Part shown: piece after piece, positions 45,869-53,565 of the stretch
How positions within the stretch are numbered: the first letter of the stretch is position 1
Layout: the number at the start of each line of letters is the position of its first letter
From: Bosea sp. AS-1
GTDB lineage: Bacteria; Pseudomonadota; Alphaproteobacteria; Rhizobiales; Beijerinckiaceae
Reading direction: 5' to 3'
Assembly (NCBI RefSeq): GCF_002220095.1
Contig: NZ_CP022372.1
Location: 406,501-470,500, forward strand
Length of the DNA: 64,000 nucleotides
Made by a program: the position numbers and the translations under genes
Notes under the pieces: model-generated
The model's database searches: none
Told to the model about the DNA's origin: nothing
What the model saw: only the letters and a program-made list of their open reading frames with translations

Positions 45869-46138
45869 ATGGACATCACCCGTCACGCGCAATTGCGAGG
45901 TATCCAGCGCAGCATTCCAGCGGAGATCGTCGCAACGATCTTCGCTTACGGCACTCAGCATAAGGCCCCCGGAAGAGCCATTCGGCTGATGTTCGACAGG
46001 GCTTCCATCGCCTTGGCCGCCGATGGGAGTGATCGTCGGCGATCAGAGTTAGAGCGCTACAACGGCGTGTATCTCGTCGTTGGCGAGCACGGGCGCGTAG
46101 TCACCGCCGCGCGGCGGTATCGGCGCTGGTTCAACTGA
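45869..46138 (+). CDS. Small DUF4258-like protein (possible RelE-type toxin fold)
   Basis: This is an 89-residue protein beginning MDITRHAQLRGIQRSIPAE, the pattern of DUF4258 proteins (DITRHA followed by QRGI), with a terminal YLVVGEHGRVVTAARRYRRW. DUF4258 is distantly related in shape to RelE/HigB mRNA interferases, so a toxin role is possible. GGAGTTGAG precedes the ATG. It follows the 305-residue unknown by 106 bp, and the two could be a toxin-antitoxin pair, though neither was identified by strong motifs. Confidence 0.55.
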   Translation: MDITRHAQLRGIQRSIPAEIVATIFAYGTQHKAPGRAIRLMFDRASIALAADGSDRRRSELERYNGVYLVVGEHGRVVTAARRYRRWFN

Positions 46139-46163
46139 TCTTCCGGAATGGCGAGAACGAACA

Positions 46164-47723
46164 ATGGAATATTCGGCCCGCAATGCCCTTGACGCACTCT
46201 TGCAGCAGACTGCTCGCAGGACCGCTGATGCTCCTCAAAATGAGCGTGGGCTCTATGGCTTGATCGATCATCTCGGCCATCTGCGCTATATCGGATCAAC
46301 CAGCTCTACGTCGCAGAGCCTGTACAAACGCATCCACCAGCGTCACCGCACCGGCTCAGAAGACATGAGCCACTATTTCTCGTACATGTACAACGTGGGG
46401 CGCATGTGGAGAGACAGGAAGGACCTGTCGACTGTGGCAGATGGCGGCTACGCTAAGGCATTACGCAACGCGTTTGTCGCGGATCATTGCGCAGCAATTT
46501 GGCTTCCGATCCCGGGGCACGTCGATATCTCAGCCCTGGAACGGGAAGTGATAGCGATTGCTCCCGCTGAAGCCATCGCTTGGAATCGAAAAGCGGCGGC
46601 AGCCTTCGAGGAGCCTCAGCACCTCGTCGATCTGACCATTGCTCGGCTCGGATGGGGACCGGCTCACATTGAGGCGATCGAACGCCAGCGGCGGCGCTAT
46701 CTCACCACGCTGCGAAAGGATCACTTCACTCCCCCGCCGGAAGCTCAACGCTCCGTGAGGGATCTTCCGCTCGGAGAGTTCCGGTTTGTCGCGCTTGATG
46801 TTGAGACGGCAAATTATAATTGCGCCAGTATCTGTCAGATCGGGCTGGCCTTTGTGCGCCCAGACAGGACGATCCAGACGTGGGTGACTTATATCGACCC
46901 GCAGACAGACGATTGGTCATGCAGCCGGATTCACGGGATAACTGCTCGCACGGTTCGAGGCGCGCCGACGTTCGATCAGATCCTGCCTCTGCTCGAAACG
47001 GCTTTGACCGGGCAAGTCGTTTATCAGCATTCGAGCTTCGATCAGACCGCGATCAACGCCGCGTGCACCCACGGTGGAATCAAGCAGCCTACTTGGGTGT
47101 GGCGGGACAGCGTTCAGGTCGCGCGTGGGGCCTGGCCAGAACTCAAGGGCAATGGCGGGCATGGTCTTGCTTCGTTGAAGCGGCACCTTGGCCTGAATTT
47201 CGTCCATCACGATGCGGAGGAAGATGCGCGAGCATCGGCCGAAGTGGTGCTCCGGGCGGAAGCTTTAGCGGCACTTCGGACCCCGCCGGTGGTCCAGGTC
47301 TTGACCGAGGCGCAAGTTTCGCCCCAGCAGCTTCAGCGCCGTGCTCGATCGAGCACGGAAGCGACACCCACGCGGGTGACCAGCGCCCCCGTGACTGACA
47401 CGGTCGTCCGCCATCTCGGCATCACGAGAATTACCGAAGGCAACATCCGGCATAACCACATTTACCTCCGTCATTTCTTCGATAAGTTCCCGTCAGAAGC
47501 CGTGGGAGGCTCAAACCGAGCTAGCTCTGCGTCGACAGAAATCTCCATCGACTGGGGCGGGGCGGATCCCGTTCTCACTGACCTTGATGGTGATAAGAAG
47601 TTCTTTCGAAGGCGGGGGTGGGTTGCGCAGTTTTTCAAGCTGAACAAAGTTGCTGTTGGTTCAGCCGTATCGGTGGACGAGATTGCCCCGCTTCGCTACC
47701 GCGTAAGTCTGATCGCGCTGTGA
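46164..47723 (+). CDS. GIY-YIG nuclease / DEDDh exonuclease fusion
   Basis: This 519-residue protein is a two-nuclease fusion. Residues 29-142 match GIY-YIG: GLYGLID, RYIGSTSS, the basic KRIHQRH, a Glu in ALEREVIAIAP and the terminal Asn at 142. Residues 208-375 are a DnaQ-type exonuclease: Exo I FVALDVETA (Asp213, Glu215), the HGITARTVRGAPTF block, Exo II VVYQHSSFDQTAIN, and Exo III HHDAEEDARAS. The last 130 residues are basic and possibly nucleic-acid binding (FFRRRGWVAQFFKL). The order resembles DnaQ-UvrC type proteins but reversed. Function is probably in defence or DNA processing. Confidence 0.75.
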   Translation: MEYSARNALDALLQQTARRTADAPQNERGLYGLIDHLGHLRYIGSTSSTSQSLYKRIHQRHRTGSEDMSHYFSYMYNVGRMWRDRKDLSTVADGGYAKALRNAFVADHCAAIWLPIPGHVDISALEREVIAIAPAEAIAWNRKAAAAFEEPQHLVDLTIARLGWGPAHIEAIERQRRRYLTTLRKDHFTPPPEAQRSVRDLPLGEFRFVALDVETANYNCASICQIGLAFVRPDRTIQTWVTYIDPQTDDWSCSRIHGITARTVRGAPTFDQILPLLETALTGQVVYQHSSFDQTAINAACTHGGIKQPTWVWRDSVQVARGAWPELKGNGGHGLASLKRHLGLNFVHHDAEEDARASAEVVLRAEALAALRTPPVVQVLTEAQVSPQQLQRRARSSTEATPTRVTSAPVTDTVVRHLGITRITEGNIRHNHIYLRHFFDKFPSEAVGGSNRASSASTEISIDWGGADPVLTDLDGDKKFFRRRGWVAQFFKLNKVAVGSAVSVDEIAPLRYRVSLIAL

Positions 47724-47827
47724 AGAGCGAGTTGATCTTGCTGCTGAGCTATCTGTATCAAGTCTCGCCCTACAGGCTGGAACAGGTGCTGGATAGCCTA
47801 TCGAGAGCACGCCAACCATCGGCCTAG
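47720..47827 (+). CDS. Possible 35-aa micro-protein coupled to the nuclease fusion
   Basis: A GTG overlapping the nuclease stop (GTGA) opens a 35-residue frame, MKSELILLLSYLYQVSPYRL followed by a short polar tail. It would form one amphipathic helix and could be translated by termination-reinitiation. Such short frames also occur by chance, and I know no homologue. It is recorded because it is too small for normal gene finders. Confidence 0.25.
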   Translation: MKSELILLLSYLYQVSPYRLEQVLDSLSRARQPSA

Positions 47828-47985
47828 CGCGGATTGCCGCGGGGCTCAGAGCTAAAATTGGCTACGAGCTCTCGATTTGTTCTGGAGAAGCAGCTCGACG
47901 TCCACGACTGTCGCTTCAGACTCTCTAAGCGAGCCGAATCGGCTAACTTGGCGAGTTCTCCAACTCGCTGACAGCTCTACCGCAT

Positions 47986-50361
47986 ATGCCTACCGACCGC
48001 ACCTCCCGCCTGCTGACAACAAAGATCGCCGACTTCTGCCAGAGGCGTCTGAAACCCTTCCTTGGCGCCGATACCGAGCGTCTCCAATCCTACCTCCAAC
48101 ACCTCATAGTGCACCGAAAGGACCCGCCGACCAAGGGACGCGGCGTCGACTGGAGAGCCATTGCTGAGTGCTGCGAAATTGATCATCCGCGTATCGCTTC
48201 AATCAAGGAGGAGGTTCGACCGGCACTCGACGCAATCGTGCGGGCGTTCAATGTCGCCGCTAGGCAGGAGGCAGAGCCGAGGTTTCTTGCTACCGGGAAA
48301 GGCAATGACGCGGCCCCTGAGGAAGGCAGCCCGGCGAGGCGTCGTTCCGCATCTACTCCCCGCGCTCGCCACCAGCCCGACCTCTTCGCGGAACAAGTCC
48401 CCACCGAGACCCGCAACCTCTCTGGTCGAGAGCAAAAGCGCGGCGTCAGGCCTAAGGAGGTGGTCGAGTTTCCTCAGGCGCTCGACGATAGCTGGGACGA
48501 TCCAGGCACCTTTCGCGAAGCCCTTACGCTCCACATGCGGCGTCACGGTGAAACGTATTGGCACCTCCATCGAGCCGTCGTCGAGGCCGGTGAGCGCTTC
48601 GACATAAAGACCATCCGGAGCTGGGTTCAAGGAACCCGAGCACCAGCCACCACCGACAGCTTGGCGATCCTCCGACGCATAGAGCGACGCTATCGCCTGC
48701 CGGATGGGTATTTCCAGGCGAAGCTGCCTCACCGGGGTCGGGCGGCCAGAGGCCACGAGCTGGACGACATCAGTCCATCTGAGCGCCGACGGTTAGCTTG
48801 GCACCTCCCAGATAACTTCAATTCCTTGCCGCTCGCGGAGCGAGAGACGATCGTTGAGTGGGTCAGACGCGTGATTATCAGCGGCGCGACGGACTATCGG
48901 CGGTTCCAAGCCGCAGCAGCCAAGCAGCGCTATGCCATCCGTTTTCCCGGCGTCGCATATGGTCGATCCGAACCCGTACAGGATCTGGGTCAAGCCGCGG
49001 CGCAGGACGAGGGAGCGCCCCTGACCGATCCGGACCTGCTTTCCGGTGTCGTCGATGCGCCGCCACAGCTCACCATGGAGATGGCCGGCCTCGTGCGCTT
49101 CAAGACATCGACGCTGACCGCCCTTGGCCTCCAACGCAACGGCGTCTGGGGAGAAGAAACGACCTCGCAGAAGATCGAGCATCTCGGCTTGATGCTCGGA
49201 GCATTGGCAGCTTCGCCGAAGGGCATCGTGCGTGGTTTCGGCGTCCCGCTCGAGCATCTGACGCTCGGCCTCCTCGTCTTCCCGGGCATCTGGGATTGGT
49301 ACGTCCAGTGGCGAGAACGCCGGCGCGGCTTCTATACCGCTTGGGAGGTCGACATGCTGCGCATCGCGCTTGCGCTGACGCGCCAGGAAACCGGCTGGTT
49401 GCGCCAGCATGGCCAACTCGTTCAACGGGTTCGTCCCATCTCGGGTTTGGTTACCGCTGAAGAGATTGAACGCGCGCGAACTGACTGGGACGGCGCGTGC
49501 GATGCGTTCTACAAACATGCGACCAACCGCGCCAAAGAGATCCAGCGGGTAGCTCGGGTCCACCGCGATCCATTCGAGCCCATCATGCCAGTGCTCGAGG
49601 CTCCAAGCCCGGTTGGCGAGTACCGCAAAATCACAGAGGAGATTTTGAAACGGATGCCCGATCCGAAGCGCTATCCGCGTGGCGCCGCGGAGGCCATAAG
49701 GGCATTTCTGCTGCTGCGCCTTGGGCTGCACCTAGGACTGCGCCAGAAGAACCTACGTCAGCTGATGGTTTGCCCGCGCGGCCAATTCCCCCGCTCGGAG
49801 CGGCAGCTCGAGGACATGAAGCGCGGCGAACTGCGCTGGAGTGACCGGGATAGTGGATGGGAGGTCCTTATCCCGGCTGTGGCCTTCAAGAACGCCACAT
49901 CGTCATACTTCGGAAGCAAGCCGTTTCGGCTGGTTCTGCCCAACCTCAGCGGCCTCTACGACCATATCGAGACCTACATCGTCCGGCACCGGAAGGTCCT
50001 ACTCTCGGGGGTAGAGGATCCCGGCACGTTCTTCGTGAAGACCGTGAAGCAGACGAGCACCGACCCCGCCTATGACCAGACCACGTTCTACGAGGCTTGG
50101 CGACTGACGATCCAGCGCTATGGCATATTCAACCCCTTCACCGGTCGAGGAGCGATCCGAGGACTCCTGCCGCACGGTCCGCACAACGTCCGAGATGTGC
50201 TTGCGACACACATCCTCAAGCAGACCGGCTCTTACGAGCAGGCGAGCTACGCCATCCAAGACACACCCGAGATGGTCCAGAACCACTACGGCCGCTTCCT
50301 GCCGCAGGACAAGGCGGCATTGGCAGCGAAGATCCTGAACCAAGTCTGGGAAGCGGCTTGA
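47986..50361 (+). CDS. Large tyrosine-recombinase-like site-specific integrase (791 aa)
   Basis: This is a 791-residue protein whose C-terminal 200 residues carry tyrosine recombinase features: Arg in LGLHLGLRQKNLRQL, a Lys in IPAVAFKNATSS, the HxxR box HGPHNVRDVLATHIL (His733, Arg736), and Tyr768 in VQNHYGRFLP. The first 550 residues are unusual. An N-terminal helical region is followed by an arginine- and proline-rich linker, then an XRE-like segment TIRSWVQGTRAPATTDS in a helical context. Ordinary phage integrases are about 400 residues. It is not next to the tRNA, so it may serve a different element or have been repurposed. Confidence 0.7.
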   Translation: MPTDRTSRLLTTKIADFCQRRLKPFLGADTERLQSYLQHLIVHRKDPPTKGRGVDWRAIAECCEIDHPRIASIKEEVRPALDAIVRAFNVAARQEAEPRFLATGKGNDAAPEEGSPARRRSASTPRARHQPDLFAEQVPTETRNLSGREQKRGVRPKEVVEFPQALDDSWDDPGTFREALTLHMRRHGETYWHLHRAVVEAGERFDIKTIRSWVQGTRAPATTDSLAILRRIERRYRLPDGYFQAKLPHRGRAARGHELDDISPSERRRLAWHLPDNFNSLPLAERETIVEWVRRVIISGATDYRRFQAAAAKQRYAIRFPGVAYGRSEPVQDLGQAAAQDEGAPLTDPDLLSGVVDAPPQLTMEMAGLVRFKTSTLTALGLQRNGVWGEETTSQKIEHLGLMLGALAASPKGIVRGFGVPLEHLTLGLLVFPGIWDWYVQWRERRRGFYTAWEVDMLRIALALTRQETGWLRQHGQLVQRVRPISGLVTAEEIERARTDWDGACDAFYKHATNRAKEIQRVARVHRDPFEPIMPVLEAPSPVGEYRKITEEILKRMPDPKRYPRGAAEAIRAFLLLRLGLHLGLRQKNLRQLMVCPRGQFPRSERQLEDMKRGELRWSDRDSGWEVLIPAVAFKNATSSYFGSKPFRLVLPNLSGLYDHIETYIVRHRKVLLSGVEDPGTFFVKTVKQTSTDPAYDQTTFYEAWRLTIQRYGIFNPFTGRGAIRGLLPHGPHNVRDVLATHILKQTGSYEQASYAIQDTPEMVQNHYGRFLPQDKAALAAKILNQVWEAA

Positions 50362-50496
50362 TGTCGACGCACGGGCAGATGCGCAACATGCCCCTTTCGA
50401 TCTACAGGAGGGCACATCGGCCGAAAGACAACCGCATTAAACAGTTGCACTGCCGAGCGATGTTCTCCAAGTTGATGTGGACCCAAAAAATGGGCG

Positions 50497-50513
50497 CGCA
50501 TAGTTTCTGTGCG
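50497..50513. promoter_or_regulatory. Candidate WYL-regulator operator upstream of the defence operon
   Basis: A 17-bp imperfect palindrome, CGCATA and TGTGCG around a 5-bp centre (5 of 6 pairs), lies 20 bp upstream of the WYL regulator start. BrxR/CapW-type regulators bind inverted repeats in front of their own operons, so this is the natural candidate site. The evidence is position and partial symmetry only. Confidence 0.35.
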
Positions 50514-50533
50514 TATCAGCGGGCTGGGGAGCC

Positions 50534-51397
50534 GTGGTGGACAACGCGAAGTTCGGACTTCGCTGGGGAGTCGAGCAGCGGCTCGAGTTCATCGAGTTCC
50601 GCCTGTTCTGGCAGGGCCGTGTGAATCGCAGCGACCTGATGGAGCAGTTCGGGGTCTCGGTTAACCAAGCCTCCACCGACTTGAACCGCTACATCGGCAT
50701 CGCGCCCGATAACATGCTCTACGATAAGAGCGCGCGGACCTATGTTCGTACTCCCGGCTACAAGTCGCGGTTCCTTGAACCCGACGCGAGCCGCTACCTC
50801 GCCCAGTTGCGATCGGTCGCCGACGGAATCGTAGATCGCGAGGATTCCTGGATCGCCGGGCTACCGCCCTTTGCGTCGATCCCAATGCCCGTCCGCGGTG
50901 TGAACCCGGTGTCGCTTCGATCGGTGGTTGGCGCCATTCGCCAGTCTGAGGCGATCGAGGTGAAGTACCAATCCCTGTCTAGTCCGGAACCTCGTTGGCG
51001 CTGGATTGCTCCACACGCCATCGCGTTTGACGGATTCCGTTGGCACGCCCGGGCGTTCTGCGTGTCGGACGAAGCCTTCAAGGATTTCCTGCTATCCCGG
51101 ATGCTCGAGATTCGAGGGTCGCGGGAGAGCAGCGTGCCAGCGGAGAGTGACCGCGATTGGAACACGCGGGTCACGCTGGAAATCGGGCCTCATCCCGCTC
51201 TTTCAGAATTGCAGGCCAAGGTCATCGCGCTCGACTACGGAATGCGTGGGGGCACGGCGACGATAACTGTTCGTCGAGCGCTACTTTACTACGCGCTCAG
51301 GCGACTCGGTCTCGATACGGATCCCGGCGCGAGGGAGCCGAAGGATCAGCAGATCGTGCTTCTTAATAGGAAGGTCGTCCATGAAGATCATGGATAG
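50534..51397 (+). CDS. WYL-domain transcriptional regulator, BrxR/CapW type
   Basis: This 287-residue regulator has an N-terminal winged helix (GVEQRLEFIEFRLFWQGRVN, RSDLMEQFGVSVNQASTDL) matching the BrxR/CapW group. A WYL domain follows around residues 125-200 (AIEVKYQSLSSPEPRWRWIA, then RWHARAFCVSDEAF) and a C-terminal WCX segment. BrxR/CapW proteins repress BREX, CBASS and other defence operons and release on an unknown signal during infection. Its last 17 bp overlap the sigma-like gene, so it heads the operon. The start is one of two adjacent GTG codons. Confidence 0.85.
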   Translation: MVDNAKFGLRWGVEQRLEFIEFRLFWQGRVNRSDLMEQFGVSVNQASTDLNRYIGIAPDNMLYDKSARTYVRTPGYKSRFLEPDASRYLAQLRSVADGIVDREDSWIAGLPPFASIPMPVRGVNPVSLRSVVGAIRQSEAIEVKYQSLSSPEPRWRWIAPHAIAFDGFRWHARAFCVSDEAFKDFLLSRMLEIRGSRESSVPAESDRDWNTRVTLEIGPHPALSELQAKVIALDYGMRGGTATITVRRALLYYALRRLGLDTDPGAREPKDQQIVLLNRKVVHEDHG

Positions 51398-53561
51398 GCT
51401 TTCCCGCATCCTCGGCAGTCGCATCGAGACAACGAGCGACCCGGAAAGCCGCCTTCTTGACCCATTCGAGATTCGCCTGATTGCAGACGGAAAGCTCGAG
51501 AAGCTTTCCGACTTCGCTCGATCCTCTCGACTTCACGCGGTGGATCCGAAGGGGGACACACCACTCCACCTTGTCGCGCGCATGGGGAATCTTGCCCTTT
51601 GCGACCTCTTCATTCGGTCAGGTTCCGATGCGGGATCATTGAACCATGATCGGCAGACACCTGCCGATGTCGCATTTGCCGAAGGCCAACACTTGGTCGC
51701 GCAGCTACTGTCTTCGCTTGCTGCGGAGGTGCCAGAATCCAAACAGGTCGACGAGCTCGACGATGTTTCGGAGACCGAGATCGCCCCGGTTCGGACCGAT
51801 GCAGGCCTAGAGCATTGCTCGACAGTGGTTCACGAGACGGAGTCGAATGGCACAGTTGATGATTTGAGTGACCTGCTGAGTTTCGAGGCCGAGAAGGAGC
51901 CAGAGGAGTTCTTTGGCCAGTCTGCGAGCGAGCATGCTTCGGGGACATTCGTCGCGGTCGTTAGTCCAGCACCAACGGTTACTGATAATGGGGACGGGGA
52001 CTGGGATCTCGACCTTTCACCTGCACAAATTGCTGGAGAGGGCATCGGCTCTGGCGCCGCCGTAACCGACCACGGTACAGAGCACGACTTCCTTAAGGTC
52101 CGCAACCGTGGCCCGCGATCGGCCAAACGCGCCGTCGTTCAGAACGGCACTCGGCTGTCAATCGATCCGGAAATCTGCATCACCTGGGTAGAGGAGGCTA
52201 GGGCGAAGGGGCGGTGCTCGTTGGATGACATCGACGGCTTGATCGCACTTTGCGAAGGCAATGGTGAGCTCGACGAGTTGCGCATCAACCTCCAGCGCAA
52301 CATGGAAGCTGCGGGCTTCTACTTGGTCGATCAGACCTCCGAGCATGATGACGGTCTCTGGGACGCCAGAGCGGACATCTCCTCCGATGAACTGGTAGAA
52401 GCAATCGAGGCGACCCTCACTCGAGCGACCCGGCTGCCCGGAACACAGCGCTTTGTCATGGACAAGTCGGACGAACGCCAACTGCTGGAGCCCATGGTCC
52501 GTGCAAAGCAGGAGCTTCAGCTGGGAATTCTTGGCTGCGAAGCAGCTGTCGAAATGATCCTCGGTGTTTTCGATAACATCCGCGACGGCTGCCGGGATCC
52601 CGGCTCCGTCTCGCTAAGAACCATAATTCCATCGCGCCCGAACCACACCGACACGGCGGAAGTCATGGCTGCTGGAGAAATCCTAAGGTCCTGGCAAACC
52701 AATGGCCGAGCCATGGACGGGAAAAGGCGTAGGCAAGCGCTCGCCGCACTGGAAGCACTGGATTTCAATTTGGCTTTCCACAAGGAGCTCATCCGCTCAC
52801 TGGAACAGGACCCGGCGCGCCAAGAGCAGGCTAGCCGGTTGGATGCCCAGATTTCAGTCTTCGAGGCCGCAACCGAGCACCTCATCCGTGAACACCTGCC
52901 TTACGTACGACGCTTCGCGTCACGCAGCGTGGAGGAAGGCGAAGACCCCGAGGACGTTTTCCAAGTGGCATACATAGGACTGCAGCGATCCACGAGGCGC
53001 TTTGATCCAGAGCGCGGTTATCGCTTTCTCATCTACGCCACCTATTGGATGCGGCAGGCCATCACACGATGGCGCGCTGACGAAGGCACAGCGATCCGTA
53101 TCCCTGTGCACCGGAGTGAGAAAATCGCCAAGCTTGATCGCGCTATGGGCAGGCTCGACGTTCGAGTTGACGGCATTGTCTCTGACAATGAACTCGCAAC
53201 CGAGCTGGAATGGACACTTGACGAAGTGAGACAGTTTCGCGGGATTCCCCGTGAGCCCGAGTACCCTGAGAGCATTGACGACTGGCACGATCTGCTGCCC
53301 GAATGGAATGACTTGCATCCCTTTGATCGGGCAGAGACCGAAAGGATCGTCGCAGACGCCTTGGCTGAGCTGCAGGAGCGTCAGGCTGACGTGATCCGGA
53401 TGCGCTTCGGAATCGGGCGCGATGCCGAAATGACCCTCGAAGAGATCGGGCAACTCTATGGGGTGACGCGCGAGCGCATTCGCCAGATAGAGGCGAAGGC
53501 GCTCAACTACCTTTCGCATCCAAAGCGCAAGCAGCGACTTCAGGCTTTGCTGGGGATGTGA
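51381..53561 (+). CDS. Ankyrin-repeat/sigma-70 fusion protein in the Mza-like operon
   Basis: This is a 726-residue protein. Residues 55-112 form about two ankyrin repeats (KGDTPLHLVARMGNLALC, then DRQTPADVAFAEGQHLVAQL). Residues 115-250 are acidic and low-complexity; 250-500 are helical with no family recognised. From about 503 it is sigma-70: region 2 with EDVFQVAYIGLQRSTRRFDP and FLIYATYWMRQAITRW, then AIRIPVHRSEKI, and region 4 with TLEEIGQLYGVTRERIRQIE, very close to primary sigma factors. It could redirect RNA polymerase or bind it as a sensor. It overlaps the WYL gene by 17 bp and precedes the MutL-like ATPase by 4 bp. Confidence 0.85.
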   Translation: MKIMDRLSRILGSRIETTSDPESRLLDPFEIRLIADGKLEKLSDFARSSRLHAVDPKGDTPLHLVARMGNLALCDLFIRSGSDAGSLNHDRQTPADVAFAEGQHLVAQLLSSLAAEVPESKQVDELDDVSETEIAPVRTDAGLEHCSTVVHETESNGTVDDLSDLLSFEAEKEPEEFFGQSASEHASGTFVAVVSPAPTVTDNGDGDWDLDLSPAQIAGEGIGSGAAVTDHGTEHDFLKVRNRGPRSAKRAVVQNGTRLSIDPEICITWVEEARAKGRCSLDDIDGLIALCEGNGELDELRINLQRNMEAAGFYLVDQTSEHDDGLWDARADISSDELVEAIEATLTRATRLPGTQRFVMDKSDERQLLEPMVRAKQELQLGILGCEAAVEMILGVFDNIRDGCRDPGSVSLRTIIPSRPNHTDTAEVMAAGEILRSWQTNGRAMDGKRRRQALAALEALDFNLAFHKELIRSLEQDPARQEQASRLDAQISVFEAATEHLIREHLPYVRRFASRSVEEGEDPEDVFQVAYIGLQRSTRRFDPERGYRFLIYATYWMRQAITRWRADEGTAIRIPVHRSEKIAKLDRAMGRLDVRVDGIVSDNELATELEWTLDEVRQFRGIPREPEYPESIDDWHDLLPEWNDLHPFDRAETERIVADALAELQERQADVIRMRFGIGRDAEMTLEEIGQLYGVTRERIRQIEAKALNYLSHPKRKQRLQALLGM

Positions 53562-53565
53562 CGGC

